Assembly: GCA_019359035.1 (NCBI GenBank)
Contig: JAHHIC010000029.1
Location: 62,001-126,000 of the forward strand
DNA from: Scytonematopsis contorta HA4267-MV1
GTDB taxonomy: Bacteria; Cyanobacteriota; Cyanobacteriia; Cyanobacteriales; Nostocaceae
DNA: 64,000 nt
Direction of reading: 5' to 3'
Each line of letters starts with the position of its first letter. Positions within the stretch are counted from its first letter, which is position 1. Of the stretch, positions 45,544 to 53,848 are shown one piece after another. The translations under genes and the position numbers were made by a program. The notes under the pieces were generated by a model. The model ran no database searches. It had not been told where the DNA came from and worked only from the letters and a program-made list of their open reading frames with translations.

Positions 45544-46815
45544 TTATTCTAGTTTTTTGAGTATGTTTTTTAGGGGTTCTTTGGATAATTCTTGAGATGA
45601 TTCCTGAGATGATTCTTTATTGGTTTGTTGTTGCATTAACTGGGTCATTTGTCGTCTTTGCCATGCAAAATTTAATATATTAATTCCTAGTTCTTGAGCA
45701 GTGCGGATTGTTTCGCGTGGGAGAGAAAGTTTATCATCTAAGCCCCATGCTGCTGATAAATCTCCGATAGTTAGGATTATGCCTCCAGCGGTAAGTAATT
45801 GAATTGGTTGTTGGCTTGCGTCGCGGGGTAAGGCTGCAAATAAAAACGGTTGGCTTCTTAGGGGGTGGTTTCGGCTTTGACGACGCAAGTCTTCTAAAGG
45901 TGTTCCTAGTTGGTCGGTGAGGTCTATAATACTTTCTAGACGGTCTACTGCATTGGTAGGTGATTCTATTAGCAAGACACCGCCTTTGTCTAAGTAAATT
46001 TTGAGATTGCTTAATTCTTTTTCGTTTAATTGAATTATTTGATTACCTGTGGTAAATAGTAAATCATAGGTGTTTCCTATTGTGGCATTTTCCAGATGTG
46101 TCCATGTTAATTTATCGATTTTTTCATATCCTTGTAAACTTGGGTATAGGGAATTTGTCGCTTGCAAAAGGTAGGAGAGGTTCGCAATACTGTTAGTTAC
46201 TTCTGGTGTTGAGCTTTGGAGGGAAGCAACACGAACAAAGGCTTTGGGACGCGAACAAGCAATTTTCCTACTTCGCAAGTCTAAACAATTAACTCCCGGA
46301 AAAAATACATCTGTGGGATTTTCTAGAGCAACTAATCCTGGTTGTAGTAAAATTTGACATACTTCCACTTCAAAAGCTGTGGGTGGAGATGTTTTTTCGT
46401 CAATGCGAAACGTTTCTTTTTCAAACTCGTTTGTTTGTTGTCGCACTAGTTTATCTGGGTCTACGTAGCTTAATACAATATAAATTAGGCGTGGTTGAGT
46501 GTCGGCAATATCTGCTGCTATATGAAAGTCTATTGGTTCGGCAACAATTATAGGGTTACCAGTAACATCAATTGCAATTCCTGGCTGGATTTGTAACCAT
46601 CTTCCGTCATTGTATTGCGAGGGAATGTCTTTGGGAGTTTCTATTAAACTGACGCCTAAACCACAAATAATTCCTGGTTGGTTAAGGGATTGATAATGTA
46701 TATTTTGGCGCTGACGGTGGTACTCATGTGATTGCATCCAGCGCTCGGCGTTAATTAATAATCCATTTTGGATTTGTAGTCTTTGTAAGGCTTTAATCTC
46801 TGGAGTTGGAAGCAT
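45544..46815 (-). CDS. eCIS-locus protein, tail-fibre-like N-terminus and DUF4159-like C-terminus
   Basis: A 423-residue protein. Residues 1-150 resemble the N-terminal part of eCIS/phage-tail accessory proteins, with the pattern GIICGLGV...WLQIQPGIAIDVTGNPI. The rest looks like a DUF4159-type flavodoxin/glutamine-amidotransferase fold (LENATIGNTYDLLFTTG, YLDKGGVLLIESPTNA, with FLFAALP and LTAGGIILTIGDLSAAWG). It ends in a Gln/Glu/Ser-rich tail. The gene comes after the gpI-like gene, where fibre genes (Afp13 slot) lie in other eCIS. It may join baseplate to accessory parts. Medium confidence in domain calls. Confidence 0.62.
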   Translation of the reverse strand: MLPTPEIKALQRLQIQNGLLINAERWMQSHEYHRQRQNIHYQSLNQPGIICGLGVSLIETPKDIPSQYNDGRWLQIQPGIAIDVTGNPIIVAEPIDFHIAADIADTQPRLIYIVLSYVDPDKLVRQQTNEFEKETFRIDEKTSPPTAFEVEVCQILLQPGLVALENPTDVFFPGVNCLDLRSRKIACSRPKAFVRVASLQSSTPEVTNSIANLSYLLQATNSLYPSLQGYEKIDKLTWTHLENATIGNTYDLLFTTGNQIIQLNEKELSNLKIYLDKGGVLLIESPTNAVDRLESIIDLTDQLGTPLEDLRRQSRNHPLRSQPFLFAALPRDASQQPIQLLTAGGIILTIGDLSAAWGLDDKLSLPRETIRTAQELGINILNFAWQRRQMTQLMQQQTNKESSQESSQELSKEPLKNILKKLE

Positions 46816-46897
46816 AAAATAACCACGAAGGTACGAAGGACACGAAGGAAGAAGAAATAAGAAATAATAAATAAGAAATTAAGAAATTAAGAAATAA
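46816..46897. repeat. Short A-rich tandem repeats
   Basis: GAAATTAAGAAATTAAGAAAT-type and ACGAAGGACACGAAGG-type STRR units between two eCIS genes. Confidence 0.7.
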
Positions 46898-47932
46898 TTA
46901 GGTTTGTATGTGTAGCTCGTAGGTGCAGAAGGCTGGTTTTTCTTGTTCGATTATTTTACGTATTAATTGTTCGTCGATGTTATGGTCTGAGGTTTCAGGA
47001 TGTAAGCGCACTATGAAATGATAGGGACGACCACCTCCTATCATTGAGTCTTCACCCAGGTGGGTTTTACCAATTACTAAGCCTTGTGCGTGGATTTCTT
47101 CGATACAAATATGTTTGTCTGTTTCTGTTGTAATATGTTCGTCTAAGGGTAAGTTTGTATATAAATGTATATATAAGCGCAATCCTCTGCGTGTTCCTCG
47201 CCAGGTATAAAGTTCAATCGCTCGCTGAATCAAATTGCGTTGTTGCTGAACGCTCCAGCGAGGGTCGAGGGGTAGGGCTACCCAGTGGGCAAGAAAAGGT
47301 AATAGTGCTTCTGGTGTTGTTTTTGGGTCTAGGTAAGCCCAAAGTACGTCTAGTGCTTGAACTGCTGGCTCAAAGGCTTGTTCAAAAATTTTTAAGAAGC
47401 GACCTATGAAGTCAATTTCTCGATATAAGGCAGGTACAAAATTTAGGTATAAGCTGCGAGGACGTACATATAAATTAAAAGCTGCTGTCTCTACTAATTG
47501 TCTGCCTGTACCCTCTTCTGTGTAGTAAACCTGAATGCGACTTTGATAATCTAGTACTAATGACTGACCTGCTTGCAAATCTGTCTGATTTTCAAAGAAA
47601 TTTTCTGGGACTTGGAAGTACAAAAGTACGTCCATGCGTCCTCGTGGAGCTAGTTCATAGCCCTCCATACCAATGCGACACCACTCAGTAGGAAAACTGC
47701 CTTCTAACCGTATGTTTAACCGCAGTGTTCGCGTCCCTAAATTTTCCAGTTGCAAAAGTATTTCACTCGGTTCTCTGGGGTAAACTAGCAGGTTACAACC
47801 AGATAAGTTTTGGCTGGGAGTGAGAAAAGCCTCATTTCTGGTAGCAAGTGCGCCATTTTTCGATACTTGTACTGTATCGGGTATAACCAAAGGCGTGAGT
47901 TGCATCTGTATAATTTGGCTGAAGTTTGTCAT
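46898..47932 (-). CDS. eCIS baseplate protein, phage tail protein I-like (Afp12-type)
   Basis: A 344-residue baseplate wedge protein. The C-terminal half has the tail-protein-I signature: NFVPALYREIDFIGRFLKIF, LDPKTTPEALLPFLAHWVAL, then RWSVQQQRNLIQRAIELYTW and RGTRRGLRLYI. The N-terminal part is a beta domain. In Afp/PVC systems the Afp12 protein forms the wedge with Afp11. It follows the gpJ-like gene by 38 bases. This subgroup with the N-terminal beta domain is typical of eCIS loci. Confidence 0.88.
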   Translation of the reverse strand: MTNFSQIIQMQLTPLVIPDTVQVSKNGALATRNEAFLTPSQNLSGCNLLVYPREPSEILLQLENLGTRTLRLNIRLEGSFPTEWCRIGMEGYELAPRGRMDVLLYFQVPENFFENQTDLQAGQSLVLDYQSRIQVYYTEEGTGRQLVETAAFNLYVRPRSLYLNFVPALYREIDFIGRFLKIFEQAFEPAVQALDVLWAYLDPKTTPEALLPFLAHWVALPLDPRWSVQQQRNLIQRAIELYTWRGTRRGLRLYIHLYTNLPLDEHITTETDKHICIEEIHAQGLVIGKTHLGEDSMIGGGRPYHFIVRLHPETSDHNIDEQLIRKIIEQEKPAFCTYELHIQT

Positions 47933-47970
47933 TTGTTGTGCGTCATTTGTTGTTTTTCATTTGTTGTTTT

Positions 47971-50184
47971 TCATTGAATTAAATTAACGACATGACCTGA
48001 ACGTAAACTTGTATTTTGCCAGGAAGTAATTAATCCTCGCTCACCGGGGTCAATGACGGGGTTTTGAGGAAGCGAACGCACCCAGTTTTCACCGTTGTGA
48101 CGTAGTTCAAACAACTGTACGATTCCTAAATAACGAACAGCAGGAAATTGTTGGAATAAAGTGATAATGTCAGATGGATAAACCGGACGACCAAATGGCC
48201 AGCCTTTACCATCCGAAAAGCCAGTAATGGGGTTGAGAAAGCGATACAACGCAGCACGCAATGAAGAAAGAATTTCTTGTTGGGCGTTGGGATTGTTGTA
48301 TTCTGTTTCTAATGAAACTTCTGTCTGCACCGTGATGCCTACATATTTGGGTTCTTGCAGTCGCACTTGCACTCCCAACAATCTGCGTTCGTCTAAATAG
48401 GTAGTTATTTGCTCGCGCAGTTGGGGGGTTAATTCTAATAGTTCGGGGTCGATACCTTCTGAGCGTACTGAACTAGTAGAACTAATGGCATCAATATTAA
48501 CTTGTGGTATTACCATTAATTTAACTGTTCCGGCATCTTCGCTTAATGTTGTTGGTAAGCACTTAACACGAGCAACTGCACCACCTCCCGCTTGTAAAGT
48601 TAAAACTTCAAAATCTTCGGGGGTAACTGCACGCTCACGAGTACGTAACATTGCTGGTACTCGAATCACCGCATCTTCTAAAGATTCAGCATCGGTTCCC
48701 TGACGAGCAGGTGTATGGTTTATTACTCTATCAACGTAAGGAATTGCGGTTTTGGCTACGATAATTGTCCCACGTTGAACATTGCCCTTGCGCCCTCCAC
48801 CTGTACGATAAGTAACCATACGAATTACAGAACCTCGTGGTGGTACGGCTCCATATTGCCGTTCTAGTTCATTGGTAATTGTAGTAACATCTGAGTGTCC
48901 GTTGATATTACGCAATGTGCTTGTTTGTTGCATTGCTCGGTAATGTGTCTGCTGTTGAAGCTGAGCAGGTTCGCGAATCAAAGGGCCAAACTGCACAATA
49001 CCTGTGCGTGAATCAATAGTGTAGTGTAAATCCTGAGGATTGGAGTTAGCAAAATCACTGACCTCACTCCATCTTTGTGGCAATGCTCCAGGAACATATA
49101 CCATGATATATTCATTGTCTCGACGACTTAATATTGGAACTCCTTTGAGTTGAAAAGTTTGACCGGGTGTGCCATCGCTTTCCCCCAAAAGTTCATCTTG
49201 AATCGCTTCACATTGGCTAGTTCCTACAGTCCCACCAATAGCCCTGGCTGCTAAACCAACAATACGAGGAGAACTAATATATCCTGCTTGACCTGGATTT
49301 GTTTGTGTATATACACACCGCAGCCAACGTCCCTGGTAGGAGGAAAAAGTTGTAACAGGCCAGCTTTGGGGTAAGTGTAACACCACATCTGCACCTTGGA
49401 GAGGGTTCCCACCTGTTGCCACAAATTCGCTAAAGCTGAAACCTTTAGTGCTATCGTCACTTGGACGTAATAGAACGGCTTCCCACCTATAACCATTCCA
49501 AGCTTCCCATTTTATCGGGGGTGCTTCGGGGTTAATACCTGTAGTGGTGGCAGCTTCCCCTTTTAATTTCACAGCAATCACATTAGCTTCACACTGAGAC
49601 GAGGCATCGATTACTATGTAAAAGCTGTTACCTGGCTGCGGTTGCTCATCAAAAGTAGCAAGTTCTCTACCGCTCCACTCTCCGTCTGAGCGCGTCCAGA
49701 AATTTGTTAAGCGGTCGCGTAACATTTGTGGTGTATTTTCCGCTGTCTGCGCTGTAAGCAAATAGCTAATATGGGGTTTGTCAATAACTAAAGGACGGTC
49801 ACTAGTAAAAACAATTGCTTCTTCAGTTTCCGTGCGTACTGTTGCAACTTCCACTCCTGTAGAAATTGTGTACGCATCGGGTAAAGCAGCACTCAAGTAA
49901 AAAGTCACATCCGCTACTGCGGGAACTGGTGGCTGTAGTCTTACTCCTAGTAATTCTAGAAAAGTTATGTAATTTCGCAGTGGGACTTGGTTAAACCGTA
50001 ATAACATTTGGTCAGTTAACCAAGCAAATAATTCAACAAATGTGATTCCTGGGTCACTAGGATTATAATTCGTCCATTCCGGACAGTAGCGAGGTATCCG
50101 CAACATACACTCATCTACTAAGTCTTTGAATGTACGGTCATCTAAATTAGATTTAGGTAATTTTGGTAAAAAATCAAAGTCCAT
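47971..50184 (-). CDS. eCIS baseplate assembly protein, gpJ-like (Afp11-type)
   Basis: A 737-residue baseplate wedge protein. The start, LPKSNLDDRTFKDLVDECML and RIPRYCPEWTNYNPSDPGIT, followed by FAWLTDQMLLRFN, is the classic eCIS/gpJ N-terminus. Later segments include GGGRKGNVQRGTI, TPARQGTDAESLEDA, RTRERAVTPEDFEVL and the C-terminal LRAALYRFLNPI and GWPFGRPVYPSDI. These match putative baseplate assembly proteins. It should surround the spike with the gpI- and gp25-like proteins. The ATG 50184 gives the full N-terminus. Length is normal for the cyanobacterial type. Confidence 0.93.
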   Translation of the reverse strand: MDFDFLPKLPKSNLDDRTFKDLVDECMLRIPRYCPEWTNYNPSDPGITFVELFAWLTDQMLLRFNQVPLRNYITFLELLGVRLQPPVPAVADVTFYLSAALPDAYTISTGVEVATVRTETEEAIVFTSDRPLVIDKPHISYLLTAQTAENTPQMLRDRLTNFWTRSDGEWSGRELATFDEQPQPGNSFYIVIDASSQCEANVIAVKLKGEAATTTGINPEAPPIKWEAWNGYRWEAVLLRPSDDSTKGFSFSEFVATGGNPLQGADVVLHLPQSWPVTTFSSYQGRWLRCVYTQTNPGQAGYISSPRIVGLAARAIGGTVGTSQCEAIQDELLGESDGTPGQTFQLKGVPILSRRDNEYIMVYVPGALPQRWSEVSDFANSNPQDLHYTIDSRTGIVQFGPLIREPAQLQQQTHYRAMQQTSTLRNINGHSDVTTITNELERQYGAVPPRGSVIRMVTYRTGGGRKGNVQRGTIIVAKTAIPYVDRVINHTPARQGTDAESLEDAVIRVPAMLRTRERAVTPEDFEVLTLQAGGGAVARVKCLPTTLSEDAGTVKLMVIPQVNIDAISSTSSVRSEGIDPELLELTPQLREQITTYLDERRLLGVQVRLQEPKYVGITVQTEVSLETEYNNPNAQQEILSSLRAALYRFLNPITGFSDGKGWPFGRPVYPSDIITLFQQFPAVRYLGIVQLFELRHNGENWVRSLPQNPVIDPGERGLITSWQNTSLRSGHVVNLIQ

Positions 50185-50339
50185 TGAATTATAAGTTTTA
50201 GATTATGAGTTTTATGAGTTTTTAGGAATTACGCAAAAATGACCAGAATCTTTGATTTATCGAACCGCCAAGATGCCAAGATGCCAAGATTTGATAGAAT
50301 TTGTGTAAGTCCTAAGTTTTATGAGTTGTAGGAATTTTT
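50185..50339. other. Intergenic with short repeats inside the eCIS block
   Basis: Contains GATGCCAAGATGCCAAGATT (STRR-like, about 50271-50291). No gene seen; a spacer this long is unusual between baseplate genes. Confidence 0.5.
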
Positions 50340-50762
50340 TCAAGTTTGGCTTTCGACGCCATTAAGATAAAAGGGATATACTAAACTTCGCGAATCGTGA
50401 GTATCTTTAAGATGATAGTTAATAGTAATATCAACTCGACCACGCATTGGGTCTGGGTCGGTATGCACAGCATCTAAAACTATGCGGGGTTCCCACATAG
50501 ATAAGGCTTCTTGAATGTGTAGCCTAATGAGCAGCAAAGTTTGAGTGTTCATTGGTGCAAACACTAACTCTGATAACCGCGAACCAAAATTTGGACGATA
50601 TACGCGCTCGCCCAAATTTGTCCGTAGAATCAGTACAATAGACTCTTCTATATTTCGTTCTGTCGAACTGAGTTGCAAACCACCCTGGACGCTGACCCCC
50701 AAGGGAAAAGACCAGCCCGTACCTAAGTAGCCACTTTCTAGATTTTTGTTGACGTTTGACAT
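50340..50762 (-). CDS. eCIS baseplate gp25-like protein (Afp9-type)
   Basis: A 140-residue protein with the gp25/GPW fold: FPLGVSVQGGLQLSSTERNI, EESIVLILRTNLGERVYRPN, FGSRLSELVFAPMN and a C-terminal VHTDPDPMRGRVDITINYHL. In contractile systems gp25-like proteins link the baseplate to the first sheath ring. It comes after the PAAR and DUF4157 genes here, instead of before PAAR as in Afp. It is followed by the gpJ-like gene after 155 bases. Confidence 0.92.
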   Translation of the reverse strand: MSNVNKNLESGYLGTGWSFPLGVSVQGGLQLSSTERNIEESIVLILRTNLGERVYRPNFGSRLSELVFAPMNTQTLLLIRLHIQEALSMWEPRIVLDAVHTDPDPMRGRVDITINYHLKDTHDSRSLVYPFYLNGVESQT

Positions 50763-50796
50763 CGCAATTACTTTTTATTTGGCGGGGCGATAGTCA

Positions 50797-50949
50797 TCAC
50801 TGTAAGCCCACCGATGTGACCGCACTATTCGCCAAAAGTCGAGTTCCAGTATTAGGGCTATCAGCCGGTTCAGGGAAGTTAGTACCTAAGGTCTGTTCAA
50901 ACTGCTGGAATTCCCCTGCATCAGTTGAAACAACTATATAGTGATTGCT
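50797..50949 (-). pseudogene. Possible C-terminal gene remnant between DUF4157 and gp25-like genes
   Basis: An open stretch of about 49 codons, reading VVSTDAGEFQQFEQTLGTNF and later RLLANSAVTSVGLQ, then a stop. It has no start codon after the preceding stop, and its residue composition is protein-like. It could be what is left of a gene removed from the eCIS locus. Family not recognised. Confidence 0.35.
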
Positions 50950-50956
50950 TCAGATA

Positions 50957-53434
50957 TTATGCGTTTTGTAAGCTTTGCCACGCTGCTTCAAATTTTTTCA
51001 ATTCCAGACGTAAGACTACAGCGCTCAGTTGTAATTTATGTATTGTTGCACCAGGTAATTTAGTAACATACTCTTGATTACTCAATAAATCTTCTAGAGT
51101 TTGTTGGTAAAAAGCGACTTCGTTTTGGAAAGTAGTTAGCAGAGTAGAATTTTTTAATTTTTCTTGTGGTCGGTTTGAAACATCAGTTAATTTTTGTAAG
51201 CGGGTTATTTCTTTAGTACGTGCTTCTATTTCTGCGGTTTTATTCTGAATCGCGACTGTAAGGTTAAGTACTAGCAAAGCATGTTTGGCTTTTTCGGCAC
51301 CAGAACTGTTACCGATATCAGGTATTTGCGCTACTAAACTTGTCAGTTCTGTTTGGCTAACATCTTCTGCTTGTGCTAATTCTCGTGCCTGTGTTTTGAC
51401 TTGATTGGCCTTCTTTCCTTTGCCCATAAAATGAAAAGCGCGTTTTGGTTTAGTCAACTGTTGACCTTGATTTTGATTCAGAATTGCTGTCACCTCTGGA
51501 TTTATACCTTGTGTACCTGCTAAATTAGGTTCTTCCTGATTACGAATACGGAGAGTTCTTGGTTGACTAAAGTCACCAGTCGCAGCCATTGCGCTATGAT
51601 AAGACTGGTCTTCAGTTTCTCCATTATTATATTGCTTCCCAGGTGAACCATACATCTGGAAGTACCATAGTGCATTTGCAATTTGACCTACATCATGTTT
51701 ACTAATTTTTTCTAATTCAGTAAGTTGCTGATTAACTTCCTGCACTGCTGAAACTAGCAAGGAGTTGATAGCATTAGCATCCTCTGGAGTGAACTTTTGT
51801 ACTAATTCTAGTAGTTCCTTTAAATTATTTATTGTTTTGATATTGATGTCATTTGGCAATGAATATTCAAGACCGTTTCTTTTGACTGCATCAAAAATTT
51901 TTGCCGCTAGGTCTTCTTGCGTCTTGGAGATAGCATCGGCAACTTTCATCAGTTCAGCTTGATATTCGCCACCCCTTGTATAATTCTCCAGAGTTACCGC
52001 ATCCATACCACTTTTCGCAACAACACCAGCAAAGTGCCAGTTCCAATGTTTTCCAGCACTCATTGCTCCGCTGCTAAAGGTAGCATAGGCTTCACCAACT
52101 TCTGGCATTGCAAATTGATTTTCACCTAATTGCTGAGCGTTATCTTCCTCTGGCTGTTCTTCAAGTTTGGCACGAGATTCCACAATTTTTCGATAGTCTA
52201 TTTCTTCTGTTTTTTCTGGTGTCTGTTTGTTTTCTGGTATAACTTTGTTTCCTTTTTCTTGTGATAATTGTGACTTACCCATGACTAAGCCCGCCATCAG
52301 GTTACAATTTTGCTGCAAGTTTATTGCTTCGTGAAATGTGCTTTCTATCGGGTTCTTAATATTAGTTGGTGAGACTTTAAATAATATGTTTTTTTTCTTT
52401 GTGCCAGGTATAACGACTTCCTGAGTTTCCTTTGTTAAAACAAGTTGTACTACTGAATCAACAGCTTCTAAACGTTTATTACTATCTTCAATTATACTAT
52501 TCGTAACAAATAATTCCTTGGGCTGCTTGGCATTAGGTACAGCCATTTCTCCATCATCAGAGACTTTTAAACCCGTCTGTTTTTTCAATAATTCATAATC
52601 AAATTTCACATTGTTATCTTGCGTCTTTGTTTCTAATTCTTGGGAAAGGAATTCTTGCTCTGATTCTTGAATTTCATAGCATTGTAAAGTCGGGTTAATT
52701 GCAGTAATTTGCCGCTTTACTAAAGGTGAGTTAAAGCCTTGTTGATTAATTCCCATCGATTGACGCTGTACCATGCCACCCGTTTGCTGGACTACATGAG
52801 TTAATTCATGTGCCGTTAAATAGGAATTATGTGGCGATTTGTCTTTACCGTAGTAAATATCACTACCATGAGTAAACGCATGTGAGCCTAATATTTGATT
52901 CATCTGTACTGCGGTAGAGTCGTTATGCACGCGCACTTTGGCGAAATTAAAGCCAAAACGTGGTTCCATGTAGGAACGTACATTGTTAGACAAAGGGCTA
53001 CCTTTTCCTTTAGTCGCGTTTATTTGGGTTTCTAAATTGCCGCTAGCTTCTATGCCAGCATCAGCTTGGCGTAATGGCTTCATCTGCATTATTTCCCCAT
53101 CAACAGCAGTCGTTTGACGCTGGAGCGGCTGATTAGGGGTATGTTGCATACTCACAACCTTTGCCGCTATAGAATTAGCTTCTTGCTCGTACTTATCCCC
53201 TGGCTTGCCAATACTAAGCTTTGGTTGAATCCTTAATGATGCTGCTGTCTGAGTACCAGGAGCAAATATCGATATATTGTTAAAGTTGAAACCAAAGCGC
53301 TGAATATTCTCTTTCTGTTGAACTGGTGCTATCTCAGTTTTCGGTTCGATAGCAGAGGGAACTTTTTGTAATTGGGACGGCAAAGACCCAGACTTCTTGG
53401 AGGTAATTTTCTTGGTATGTATTCGGTTGCTCAT
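50957..53434 (-). CDS. DUF4157 protein, candidate eCIS effector/cargo
   Basis: An 825-residue protein. Residues about 145-222 form a DUF4157 (eCIS core) domain with FNFAKVRVHNDSTAVQMNQI, then HAFTHGSDIYYG and the zinc-type motif HELTHVVQ (His209, Glu210, His213). Q-R dipeptides (LQRQ, MVQRQ) flank it, as in other DUF4157 proteins. A second part at about 370-620 contains NLQQNCNLM (Cys377), HWNWHFAGVVAKSGMDAVTL (His467), ENYTR and WYFQMYGS, a pattern that could be a Cys-His-Asn hydrolase. The end is coiled coil. DUF4157 marks eCIS-associated cargo. Its place between PAAR and gp25 genes fits an effector loaded near the tip; this is inference. ATG 53434 is chosen. Confidence 0.85.
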   Translation of the reverse strand: MSNRIHTKKITSKKSGSLPSQLQKVPSAIEPKTEIAPVQQKENIQRFGFNFNNISIFAPGTQTAASLRIQPKLSIGKPGDKYEQEANSIAAKVVSMQHTPNQPLQRQTTAVDGEIMQMKPLRQADAGIEASGNLETQINATKGKGSPLSNNVRSYMEPRFGFNFAKVRVHNDSTAVQMNQILGSHAFTHGSDIYYGKDKSPHNSYLTAHELTHVVQQTGGMVQRQSMGINQQGFNSPLVKRQITAINPTLQCYEIQESEQEFLSQELETKTQDNNVKFDYELLKKQTGLKVSDDGEMAVPNAKQPKELFVTNSIIEDSNKRLEAVDSVVQLVLTKETQEVVIPGTKKKNILFKVSPTNIKNPIESTFHEAINLQQNCNLMAGLVMGKSQLSQEKGNKVIPENKQTPEKTEEIDYRKIVESRAKLEEQPEEDNAQQLGENQFAMPEVGEAYATFSSGAMSAGKHWNWHFAGVVAKSGMDAVTLENYTRGGEYQAELMKVADAISKTQEDLAAKIFDAVKRNGLEYSLPNDINIKTINNLKELLELVQKFTPEDANAINSLLVSAVQEVNQQLTELEKISKHDVGQIANALWYFQMYGSPGKQYNNGETEDQSYHSAMAATGDFSQPRTLRIRNQEEPNLAGTQGINPEVTAILNQNQGQQLTKPKRAFHFMGKGKKANQVKTQARELAQAEDVSQTELTSLVAQIPDIGNSSGAEKAKHALLVLNLTVAIQNKTAEIEARTKEITRLQKLTDVSNRPQEKLKNSTLLTTFQNEVAFYQQTLEDLLSNQEYVTKLPGATIHKLQLSAVVLRLELKKFEAAWQSLQNA

Positions 53435-53512
53435 CAACATTTTCAATATCAACCCTTACTTTAAGTATAAGCATTTAAAATTACCATATATAACAGTAGA
53501 CCCGCCATAATA

Positions 53513-53818
53513 TTACCCACCAACCAATACAGTAGGAAGCCCTTGTCCGACTACCGTTGCCACAGGTACAGGCCCCCCTGGAGTAATCGTCGTTCCACCA
53601 CTTACCACAGATGTCACACGAGCCGCAGGACGCCCACCAATCAGAACTGTTGCACTACCAGTGGAAATAGCACCCGGAGAAGCATTAATTACAGGTCCAT
53701 AAACCATATCGCCAATACAAGCTGCAGGCTGTCCACCAATTAAAACATTAGGCACACATACCCCAATAATCACATCACCAGTAACCGTTAAGTCACCCAT
53801 TCGTGCAGATGGAAACAT
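53513..53818 (-). CDS. PAAR-repeat spike tip protein (Afp10-type)
   Basis: A 101-residue PAAR protein. Opening FPSARMGDLTVTGDVIIGVC, then NVLIGGQPAACIGDMV, VLIGGRPAARVTS and a Gly/Pro/Val-rich end with GLPTVLVGG. PAAR proteins form the conical tip on the VgrG spike and can carry cargo. GGAG eight bases before ATG 53818 supports the start. It follows the VgrG-like gene by 30 bases and precedes the DUF4157 gene. Confidence 0.95.
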   Translation of the reverse strand: MFPSARMGDLTVTGDVIIGVCVPNVLIGGQPAACIGDMVYGPVINASPGAISTGSATVLIGGRPAARVTSVVSGGTTITPGGPVPVATVVGQGLPTVLVGG

Positions 53819-53848
53819 AAAAAACACTCCTTTACTAATAACAAATAA

